Shown here in pieces: positions 19,898-28,160 of a stretch of DNA of 64,000 nt; position 1 is the first letter of the stretch, and each line of letters begins with the position of its first letter. The notes below the pieces were generated by a model. That model had not been told where the DNA came from, searched no databases, and worked only from the letters and a program-made list of their open reading frames with translations. Made by a program: the position numbers and the translations under genes. The DNA lies in contig JAUTXW010002105.1 in NCBI GenBank assembly GCA_030620095.1, forward strand, positions 166,501-230,500, in the 5' to 3' direction. This DNA comes from Kuschelorhynchus macadamiae (taxonomy: Eukaryota; Arthropoda; Insecta; Coleoptera; Curculionidae).

Positions 19898-20632
19898 ATG
19901 TCGTACACATTCACATTAACAGGACGCTCGAGCGTGTTAAGTACAGATTTTTACCCACCATTAGAACTCAGTACAGTCAATAAATATGGGCTTGCACTTG
20001 TTGGATTTTACACATATAATTCTATTTTTAATATTGATGAAAGCAATAATTCATTTGCTTATAAGAAAAAAAATGACAAAACTTCACCATCTATAAAGTT
20101 AACAATTCCCCCCGGAGTATATGAAGTGCACGAGATTGAAAAAGCAATGAAAACTGCCCTACAACTATCCACGAGAGATAATGATGATAAAATATTTTCA
20201 TTAACACCCAATAATAATACATTGAAATGTGAAATAAAAACAAAATACATTATGGATTTTACAGGAGAAAACTGCATTGGTCGGATGTTGGGATTTGATC
20301 GTATATTGTTAACAACGGACAACAAAAAACATGAATCAACCTCTCAAGTAGACATTATGAAAGTACGCATAATACGTGTTGATTGTAATATTATCTCTGG
20401 AGCATACCTGAACTCACAAGAATGTCATATTTTATTTGAATTTGATATTGATGTTGAACCTGGTTATAACATAACGAAAGAACCCACAAACCTTATTTAT
20501 TTGCCGTTGAAGCCTGAAGGACGTCAGTTCATTGACAACATTACTCTACGCATCTTGGACGACAACGGTGATCTTATCGATTTCAACGACGAGAAGATTA
20601 TTATTAAACTGGAGCTAAAAAAACTAGTCTAA
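19898..20632 (+). CDS. Penton-like minor capsid protein, single jelly roll (244 aa)
   Basis: The N-terminal pattern TLTGRSSVLSTDFYPPLELS followed by YGLALVGFYTYNSI is typical of Polinton penton-like proteins. The rest is beta-rich with alternating hydrophobic residues, ends in TLRILDDNGDLIDFNDEKI, and has no transmembrane segment. Size and place, just before the major capsid gene, fit a pentameric vertex protein; the fibre-like proteins upstream would be its partners. Frame intact. Confidence 0.75.
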   Translation: MSYTFTLTGRSSVLSTDFYPPLELSTVNKYGLALVGFYTYNSIFNIDESNNSFAYKKKNDKTSPSIKLTIPPGVYEVHEIEKAMKTALQLSTRDNDDKIFSLTPNNNTLKCEIKTKYIMDFTGENCIGRMLGFDRILLTTDNKKHESTSQVDIMKVRIIRVDCNIISGAYLNSQECHILFEFDIDVEPGYNITKEPTNLIYLPLKPEGRQFIDNITLRILDDNGDLIDFNDEKIIIKLELKKLV

Positions 20633-20634
20633 CG

Positions 20635-20838
20635 ATGGGTTTTTGTTACAACCGCCGACCGTACATGTTTTCTCCGATATGTCAAACAATAACGAAACCT
20701 AATAAAAAGAAACATGTCGCTAAAACAGAGCTCATTCACGATCACGACGTCGGACCAAAAGGATATCAACGTCTCTCTGCCAAAGATCGTAGATTTCTTC
20801 AATCCATCGGCTTGAAAGTACGAAGCCAACGAACATGA
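20635..20838 (+). CDS. Small basic protein between penton and capsid genes (67 aa)
   Basis: Starts two bases after the penton stop. Its own stop overlaps the capsid start (ATGATG/TGA), so the three genes are tightly coupled. Rich in Lys/Arg (KPNKKKHVAK, RLSAKDRRFLQSIGLKVRSQR). It could be a core or scaffold-like peptide; no homologue is recognised. Confidence 0.5.
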   Translation: MGFCYNRRPYMFSPICQTITKPNKKKHVAKTELIHDHDVGPKGYQRLSAKDRRFLQSIGLKVRSQRT

Positions 20839-22023
20839 TGACAAGTAGTGAAAAAATTGAGGTTTTTACTGAACCTATTTTTAATAATTCTATCATAAGC
20901 CTGCAAGAACATACATATAAACCCTACGGATCACCTAAATTCCAAAATTCCGATGAAATTCGTATCCCAGTTCACTTTCAAGACATAATTTTGGATATAT
21001 CGGAAAGCTACATATATGTCGAAGGAACATTTAAACCAAAAGACGCTACAAAAAAGTGTTTTTTATCTAATAATTCATTAGCTTTTCTATTTGAGGAAAT
21101 TCGATATGAGATAGACGGTGAGAAAGTTGCAGTTGTCAGAAAACCAGGTGTAACTACAGCTCTTAAAACAATGGTTTCCATTGGTAGTACACAGCTGAAA
21201 CCGCTTCTTACATGCGGATGGGGTATTTTCTGGCAAAGTACCCCTAAAATATCTGATGGGTTTTGCTGAGGATTATACGAAGGGGATTTTTAACATTAAA
21301 CAGGAATTGATTATAATAATTGCCCGCACTTTTAACAACTGTTATATTGGAGAAGTTGAAGCCGACATTAAAATTGACAAACTGGAGTGGAAAATACGTC
21401 ACATTGTTCCCGAGGATAGACAAAAGCTAAAACTATTATCACGTATTAATAAAGGTGGTAATAATGCAAATATCCGAATGGCTTACCGTATATGGGATCT
21501 TTACGAGCTTCCCGCTCTCCGACAAACTTCATCCGATGTTTGGGCTATAAGAACGAGTACAAGTCTAGAGAAACCTCGTTATTTAATTATCGGATTTCAG
21601 AATATTGGAAAAGCGGATAGCTATAAAGAAGATGCGACTGAATTTACAAATGCAAATATAAGTGACATTCGAGTTTATCTTAATTCAACAGTATTCCCCT
21701 ATGAGAGATGGAATTTGGATTTTTCAAAGAAATTGTATGCAGCGGCCTATTATAACTATGAAAACTTCCAAAGCAGTTATTATGGTCGAGAATTTAACGA
21801 TCCAATGATGGATTTTGGCGAATACATGAAAAATCCGCTGTTTGTTATTGACTGCTCGCATCAGGTGGAAGCTGTAAACTCGTCAACTGTGGATGTCAAG
21901 ATTGAATTTGAAACACGTAACAGTCGGTTTCCTAAAGACACTAAAGTTTTCGCATTAATAATTCACGATTCTATTTTTAGTTATAATATGTTAAATGGTT
22001 CTGCATCAAATAAGCTTGTTTAG
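20835..22023 (+). pseudogene. Major capsid protein, double jelly roll (hexon-like), one frame break
   Basis: The first frame (20835 to 21269) holds the N-terminal jelly-roll start (EPIFNNSIISLQEHTYKPYG, FLFEEIRYEIDGEKV). The second (through 22023) continues with GFAEDYTKGIFNIKQELI, YERWNLDFSKKLYAAAYYNY and a C-terminal jelly roll (VDVKIEFETR, IIHDSIFSYN). Reading must change frame near 21215-21245, close to a run of G, so a full capsid subunit is not encoded. The two parts total about 390 residues, on the short side for the family. Position after the penton-like gene is the usual one. Confidence 0.8.
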
Positions 22024-22535
22024 TCGTTTAGTTATTTATAATTATTATACTTTATATTTGGCATATATGTTAAAGTATATCTTAGTATATCCATATATTG
22101 TTATATAGTTTAGTGTTTTGATATAAAACTTAATATATGTGTAATAGATAGTTTAGCAACTAATGTCAACAATTAAATAATAAAACATATTGCACCAGTT
22201 ATTTTGAATTTTATTTTAGTCTAAGTTCTAAAAGGTAAATTTATATAAAAATTTGGTTTCCACTCGTCCTTGAATTAAGATCCGACCCCGAGAGCATTGC
22301 TAATTCCCCGACCTTGATGGTGGGTGACGTCATAGGACTTTTCTATTCGTCCTTGAATTAAGATTCGACCCTCCCTGAGAGCGTTGCTATATTCCCCGAC
22401 CTTGAGGGTATGCGACGTCATAGGACCTTGGGTGCGCAACGGACTACATAATAAGATACAAAGAGTATATATATATATATATATATAAGGTTGACGTTTA
22501 AGATTTCTGTTATATTCCAAATCAGTTTGCAAAAC
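22024..22535 (+). promoter_or_regulatory. AT-rich spacer and duplicated promoter block of the last virus gene
   Basis: 22024-22255 is AT-rich with AATAAA (about 22180). From 22263 a phrase of about 100 bp (cgtccttgaattaagat-cgaccc...ccccgaccttga-ggt-tg-gacgtcatagga) occurs twice. It carries TGACGTCA at 22325-22332 and CGACGTCA-ta-GGACCTTGG at 22413-22431, the same composite as in the terminal repeats. A (TA)n tract at about 22466-22487 can serve as TATA box, and aaatcagttt at about 22519 is a good arthropod initiator about 20 bases before the ATG. Confidence 0.65.
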
Positions 22536-22539
22536 GAAC

Positions 22540-22857
22540 ATGTCTTCCAGCTCTTCTAACTCTTGGGTATTTGATGTTGAAACAGTGCGGTTAAATAACC
22601 GGTCAGATTCGTTTGATTCCGACGACGACGACGAAACAGTTGAAATGGGCCAGAGATTTGTTGTGCAAAATGAATCTTCGTCTGATGAGGAGGGTCAGGA
22701 AGAGGAGTCGGCTGAAGCCAGTCTGCCTGACTCATCAAGTTGGTGGAGTCCACCTTCACCACGTGGTGAGTTTGATGGTCCAGCCGACAGTAGTTGGTGG
22801 GTAGTGCCTGATGTTTCAGAAGATACGCAGGAAGGGAATGCCGACTCCACTACGTGA
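22540..22857 (+). CDS. Ser/Asp/Glu-rich acidic viral protein (105 aa), probably truncated
   Basis: Not recognised. MSSSSSNSWVF start, acidic runs (DSDDDDETVEM, SSSDEEGQEEES), and two Trp-Trp phrases (SSSWWSPPSP and DSSWWVVPDV) that could be docking motifs. Just past the stop, another frame encodes a tail very close to that of the 158-aa protein at 12426 (TTEWCKMD against DTEEWEKMD). The gene has probably lost its original C terminus through a frame change. It has its own TATA/initiator and CRE/receptor sites, typical of an early regulatory gene. Confidence 0.5.
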   Translation: MSSSSSNSWVFDVETVRLNNRSDSFDSDDDDETVEMGQRFVVQNESSSDEEGQEEESAEASLPDSSSWWSPPSPRGEFDGPADSSWWVVPDVSEDTQEGNADSTT

Positions 22858-22923
22858 AGATGCTACTACGGAATGGTGCAAAATGGATGGTGGCGATGTA
22901 TAGAATGTCAACATTTAATTGTA

Positions 22924-22926
<3 letters not shown>

Positions 22927-23002
<76 letters not shown>
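22927..23002. repeat. (TA)n microsatellite
   Basis: About 38 TA units within sequence related to the 3' end of the 158-aa gene. Expansion happened after the duplication, since the 12.9 kb copy lacks it. Confidence 0.95.
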
Positions 23003-23010
<8 letters not shown>

Positions 23011-23400
23011 CTGATTTTATTAATGTGTTTGTGTTATTTGTCTAGTTTTTAAAATTATCAATATAAGTATAGAGTATTTTAAAGAAAAAATTAAATATTG
23101 ATTTTTTTTCGATTTTCTCGAAAGTCAACTTTTTTTTATTTGAAACTTTTTTCGTCTCTTGAAAATTTTCAATTTTGTTCAGGTGTGAAACTTTTTTCGT
23201 CTCTTGAAAATTTTCAATTTTGGGTGTGCCCGATCGTTCAGGTCCGGCTTAGTGTAGATTAGTGTAGGTTAGGTTAGGTTAGGTTAGGTTAGGTTATGTT
23301 AGATTAGGTTATTGGATTGGGCCAGGATGGGTTTCGGACACTTTTCGTGCTCTAATATGCGTGGATGAGGTTTAGGTTGAGGTAAGGTCGCCTGAGGTTG
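23003..23400. other. Virus/host junction zone with TTAGG block, no gene
   Basis: 23003-23078 matches 12940-13015 (3' untranslated region of the 158-aa gene). Then a 40-base phrase (gaaacttttttcgtctcttg and following) occurs twice at about 23141 and 23187. 23264-23310 is a run of TTAGG units with two variants, the arthropod telomere motif. Confidence 0.65.
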
Positions 23401-23406
23401 AGAACA

Positions 23407-23423
23407 CTAATCGCAGATCAAAC

Positions 23424-23454
<31 letters not shown>

Positions 23455-25095
23455 ACTACAATTATCGTTTTCACATTGGATCATTGGACGATCTTCTTCG
23501 AGTTGATTACATGTACACCAAGTCTGTGCCATGTGCCTTCGTAGCGTAAAATATTTTCCTAGGAGTTCAGGAATAATTATGTTTTTATGAAAATCCAGGG
23601 CTTTTGGAAATTCGACACTCCAAAAATCTTCATCCAAATATATTCTTTTTTGGAAGAATTTCTTTGGAGACCAAACTATAAAATCACAGTACTTTAGACC
23701 AGATAGTTTCAACTGTATCTGAACTTGATAATAATACGAATGATCTCGGTTTAAAGCAAAGTCATCACCATCATATATTAGACACGAGTTCTTAGAGTTT
23801 ATGTATTTTGACCATTCCATATTTTTAAGAACATATGGGCACTTGACTTCTATACAACCTTCTCCACAACAATCGCATGACACTAAACTATCTGGGGTAG
23901 CTCCAAACGATGGGAAGGCTGGATTGAGTAATAAACCACAATTTTCAAGTTTTAAATTTACGTGTTCAAGTGTATTTGACGATAAATAATTTTGAAGAGC
24001 AAGCTTTTCATTGTTTGTTCCCCACTGAGTTGCTTTGGTTTTGAACAGAAACTTTAGAGGATAACAAACACTCTTAATTAATGACAGAGATGGTTTTGAA
24101 ACTGATGTCCTGCATGCTCTTTTAAAATTTGAACCAGTGATGCGTCCAGTTCTTTGCCTAAACCATTCTTCGGAATGAGTTTGCTTAACTGTGGCTTTAC
24201 AGATCTTTTGGCAATCATCAAAAGATAATGACTGGTCAATTTTCTCTCCAATTGAGCACAACTGCTGATAAGAGAGTGACTCATAATACTCCTGGTAAAT
24301 ATTATAAATCACTTTAAGTTTTGGTTGACAAATACTTGATCCTATTCTTGATGCAAAAGGTTCAATAACTCTTGTAAGAGCTGTTTCGTCGCCAACATTT
24401 TCACAAGCTGTCAACAGTTCAATAAGTTCTTCGCCTTCAATGGCAGGTATCGGACTAAATAAACTTGAAGAGTCTGAGACAACTGTTTTAGCTTTTTTTG
24501 TTTTGAGCTTAAGGTCACATAATCTTACAATGGGTACATCTTTTGTAGAAGGAGCAACCCACTGAGCTAACATATCAGTCGATGAAGTAGAAGTAAGCGA
24601 GTTGTAAATATATTCTGTTGCATATAGAACAGCAGCAACATGGTTACAGACTTCAGATAAACCAGCCATACAAGTACAGTGGCCAGTGTTAATACTTCCA
24701 TTATCTTGTGTCAGGACCCACACATTTAGAGGGGGTTCCCTAGCACGCTGACTATGACGAACCTTTGCAAGTATAACGGAAAGCTCATTGACCTTTTTCA
24801 TGCCACGCAGATGAACAAAACCAGCCTCAAAATACTTGTAGCCACTGAGACTTTTATAAGCTTTCATTTGCTCTTTTGTGTAAAAACTATGAGTTAGCAC
24901 TAAATACGTCATTACATCAAAGGCTTGAACAGCTGGTAGGGATGCAAAGTCTTTATCAAGGTCTTCATCCATGATTTTAAAAGGATCAATGGAATTTTTA
25001 AGACGAATCTTGTTCTTATACCTTTGAGCAACGTCAGGTTTTTCACTCTCTAGCTGGACAAGGTAGTCACTCTTTTCAGACTGTGGTAAATCCAT
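23407..25095 (-). CDS. SWIM zinc finger plus YqaJ-like nuclease, C terminus broken (562 aa)
   Basis: Intronless frame starting MDLPQSEKSD. SWIM motif C140-x-C142...C150-x-H152 (CTCMAGLSEVCNH). YqaJ/lambda-exonuclease-type core: RTGRITGSNF (about 316), acidic E363, D402 (GATPDSLV), E416-V-K418 (CIEVKCPY) and Q457 (YYYQVQIQ), the two-metal nuclease set. A PHD-like finger begins at about 525 (WCTCNQ...MIQCENDNC) but runs into a poly-Lys stretch made by a T27 tract (23428-23454), so its second half is missing. The homologue at 62.1-63.5 kb has an intron where this gene is continuous. In insects such genes accompany ISL2EU-type transposons as a second, nuclease gene. The nuclease core is complete. 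Confidence 0.75.
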
Positions 25096-25835
25096 GTTAA
25101 TTTTTTATCACTTTATCTACTAGGTCACTAAGAAAGTCTTATAAATGTGCACTTATCACTCTTCTTAATTAACACGAACTAAACTAAAAGTACATATGCT
25201 TGCTCCCAATATCAACTAATTTCATGACCAGGTACAGGTAGCCAGGTAGCTAAACGCAATCGACCTTTCTAGGCCGTAAAACATTCCAAATCATAAACAG
25301 GTACCTATGAATATATTAGTGGCCTTTCTTAAACCACTTAATAACTAAATCACTTTAAAATATATGAATTAAGCAATAATATCGAGACACAACTGCTGTT
25401 ATAACCCTGAACTTTCATAAGAAAATAAACATCAGCTGGCAAATGTATGTCCTAAGCCGGCCATATTTGATTTGACAGATCACGTGTTTTAGATCGCCTA
25501 ATTAGACGAGCGGGTAACTCTCGCCTGTTTGGAATACAATGTTGCCGATTGTATGTCCATTGACTGTCAATTTTTGAAGTTTTGTATGGCGGGTGATTTA
25601 AATCGTATAATATAGTTTTGTTTGGCCGTTGGCGGGTGATTTAAATATAATATACGACTAGAGGCTTTGAATAAATTCATTAAGCTTATTTAATCGAAGT
25701 ATATAAGGGAGTTAGCACAAATTTTGTTTGGAGGGTGATTTAAATAAAATAATACCCATATAAGGGGTTTGAATCCGTTTATTTATTAGAAGTATATAGG
25801 GCAGTTACGAAAAAAAATTTAACCCCAAAAGCTTT
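25096..25835. other. 5' flank of the YqaJ gene, with transposon-end-like segment
   Basis: No gene. 25471-25547 resembles the reverse complement of 48705-48775 (listed separately). From about 25585 the phrase ggcgggtgatttaaat-tataata occurs three times (about 25589, 25632 and 25730, the last slightly diverged) before the duplicated PAL flank begins at 25836. Confidence 0.5.
25471..25547. mobile_element. Probable right terminal region of an ISL2EU-type transposon
   Basis: From tttgacag to gttgccg the sequence aligns, at about 80 percent by eye, with the reverse complement of 48705-48775. The cores ctcgcctgtttggaatacaa and gttgccg are identical or nearly so. It lies outward of the 5' end of the YqaJ gene, as expected for the end of an element with two inward-facing genes. 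Confidence 0.55.
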
Positions 25836-26386
25836 TAAGTCTTTTTCAATGTTACTTTTTTCAGGGACGACCTCGACCCTTTAAATTGCTTTTTTTAAAT
25901 AACAAAATGATGCCCCATATATTTATTTATGATGGTGTCTGAACCTGGCCACTTTCAAATCAAATATGCCGTAAAGGATATACCTTACAAAAAATCTATT
26001 AAAATAAATTTCTCCAACGACCACTTACGAAACTGACAAAAACACACTGCTTCTAAATTAGAAACTTATCACACGCATAGTGAATAAAAAAACAAATTGT
26101 TAAAAAAAATGCTACCACAGCATTGTCATTCACAGCGCTGACGTCATATATCTTTTCAACACTATAGTGTGAAATGAAAATATATAATTCGGGTCCTAGA
26201 CAAATAGGTTATATTACTCCACAAAATTTTCGTTTTCAAATTCGAAGGGTTTCTGTACTCGCCCGTGCTAAATACTTCGTTACCACATTCTACCCGCTGA
26301 CAAGTTCAAGAGTTGTTTATAAGAGTATAATTTTTTTAAGGAACTTTTTTGTTTTTTTTTAAATTTTCTTTGTTGACTTGTGTAAG
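25836..26386. repeat. Left flank of PAL, second copy
   Basis: Matches 1-551. Because the same flank and target site precede both PAL copies, the copies arose by duplication of an occupied locus (or are two alleles assembled in series), not by two insertions. Confidence 0.85.
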
Positions 26387-26392
26387 TACAAT
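26387..26392. other. TACAAT target duplication, left
   Basis: Perfect match to 42736-42741, directly outside the terminal AGTAGATATC. Confidence 0.85.
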
Positions 26393-26705
26393 AGTAGATA
26401 TCAAATACGGGAACTAGTTCACCCCCCACCACTACTCCTGACCTTGAGAGCCCAGGTGTGCTGTGTAGTTCGGCCTTGAGGCGATGTGACGTCATATGAC
26501 CTTGAGCGCGCATCACGCGGCTTCGAGGCCATGTGACGTCACATGACCTTGAGCGTGCACCAAACTTTTCGTTCTTTGATTTGGGAGCCCAGGTGTGCTG
26601 TATCGTTTAGCCTTGAGGATTTTTAACATCATATAACCTTGAGCGTGTATAAAACTTTTCGTTGTTGCATATTGTTTGGCCTTGGGGGTGTGCGACGACA
26701 GAGGG
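26393..26705. promoter_or_regulatory. PAL terminal repeat with CRE/receptor-site pairs (copy 2, left)
   Basis: Same array as at 558-870, including two TGACGTCA-NN-TGACCTTGA composites (about 26487 and 26534). One TGGCCTTGA has changed to CGGCCTTGA. Confidence 0.65.
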
Positions 26706-26814
26706 TCTCGAGTGTTAAAAGCTATTAAAGCCAGGTATTCTACCCATAAAATTGAAGAGAGGCACTCTGTGCGGTCATAAGGGATTTCATCATTAAGTTA
26801 ATGTTTGGTATATT

Positions 26815-27790
26815 CTTTCTCGGGCACTAATACTGGCAGATCATTATTTAAATTTGGGTGTTTAGAATAAACAAAATTTGGAAATATTTACTTAAGACAT
26901 TTTAATAATTATTGTATCAAATAGGGATGTAAAAATTAAATGTACCAAGCAATAGCGGATCAATATTTAAATTTGGGTGTTTAGAATAAACAAAGTTTAG
27001 AAATATTTGCTTAATTTGGTATTATTTTCTTCTTTTAAATTTGGGTGTTTTAGAATAATTAAAAGTTAACGTTTGACGTATGCTTTCTCGGGCACTAATA
27101 CTGGCAGATCATTATTTAAATTTGTGTGTTTAGAATAAACAAAATTTAGAAATATTTACTTAAGACATTTTAATAATTATTGTATCAAATAGGGATGTAA
27201 AAAATTAAATGTACCAAGCAATAGCGGATCAATATTTAAATTTGGGTGTTTAGAATAAACAAAGTTTAGAAATATTTGCTTAATTTGGTATTATTTTCTT
27301 CTTTTAAATTTGGGTGTTTAGAATAATTAACAAAGTTTAGAAATATTTGCTTAATTTGGTATTATTTTCTTCTTTTAAATTTGGGTGTTTTAGAATAATT
27401 AAAAGTTAACGTTTGACATATTCTTTCTCGGAATAATTAAAAGCACTAATACTGGCAGATCATTATTTAAATTTGGGTGTTTAGAATAAACAAAATTTAG
27501 AAATATTTACTTAAGACATTTTAATAATTATTGTATCAAATAGGGATGTAAAAAATTAAATGTACCAAGCAATAGCAGAGCAATATTTAAATTTGTGTGT
27601 TTAGAATAAACAAAATTTAGAAATATTTATTTAGAATAAACAAAATTTAGAAATGTTTACTTAAAACATTTTAATAATTATTTTATCAAATAGGGATGTA
27701 AAAATTAATTGTAGCAAGCAATAGCGGATCAATATTTAAATTTGGGTGTTTAGAACAAAACAAAGTTTAGAAATATTTGTTTAATTTGGT
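26815..27790. repeat. 269-bp tandem array (copy 2, left)
   Basis: Landmark ctcgggcact at about 26819 and 27087. A third unit has it interrupted by a 12-base insertion, aataattaaaag, copied from nearby sequence (about 27430). One unit also contains a partial internal duplication (27300-27390). The number of units differs from copy 1. Confidence 0.8.
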
Positions 27791-27905
27791 ATTATTGTCT
27801 TCTTTTAAATAAAACTCAATATGTCTTCATAAAACAACGCATTATTAATACAAAATACATAATAAGAATAATAATAATAATAATAATAATAACTATTCTA
27901 AATAC

Positions 27906-28160
27906 CTATTCTAACATGCTTGTATCGTTTAATATTAATATATAACCATCATCTTGCGGTATATAGATGGGTGATGGATTGCCCCCATCATCATTACACC
28001 CATTGCCCCCATTAGTCAGATCCCCATTGCCCCCATTAGTCAGATGGCTGTCCAAACCAACTTGTGCATTATCCACATAAACATTGCCCCCATCAACTGG
28101 AGGATTGTCCTCCTCTGAATCTGTGTCGGACTCATCGCCCATATGTTCTAATGTCATCAT
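27906..28160 (-). CDS. Small acidic Gly/Asn-rich protein of PAL (84 aa), copy 2 left arm
   Basis: Encodes the same 84 residues as 2274-2528. The acidic N terminus and the doubled LTNGGNG motif are retained. Function unknown. The right-arm partner at 41066 is broken, so the two arms of one element are not kept identical here. Confidence 0.45.
   Translation of the reverse strand: MMTLEHMGDESDTDSEEDNPPVDGGNVYVDNAQVGLDSHLTNGGNGDLTNGGNGCNDDGGNPSPIYIPQDDGYILILNDTSMLE

Larger units (their letters stand above)
11465..23080. mobile_element. Decayed Polinton-like virus (adintovirus type), right end missing or rearranged
   Basis: It contains the hallmark set: retroviral-type integrase, FtsK/A32-like packaging ATPase, adenain-type protease, double-jelly-roll capsid protein, penton-like protein and a parvovirus-type PLA2 domain. 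Gene orientation is + / - / + . The left end starts 5'-AG as in Polintons. Protein-primed DNA polymerase B is absent, and no inverted partner of the left end occurs before the next PAL copy, so the right part is lost. The right limit is approximate; it is set where sequence related to the left-hand gene block ends. Two structural genes have frame breaks, so the copy is not competent. Confidence 0.85.

Noticed and set aside
22263..22460. Considered as the right terminal inverted repeat of the virus
   Set aside because: The CRE/ACCTTGA motifs are in direct, not inverted, orientation, and the terminal AGTAGATATC inverse is absent. It is a promoter block.
23264..23310. TTAGG run as a real chromosome end
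   Set aside because: It is short, degenerate and followed by more than 40 kb of other sequence.
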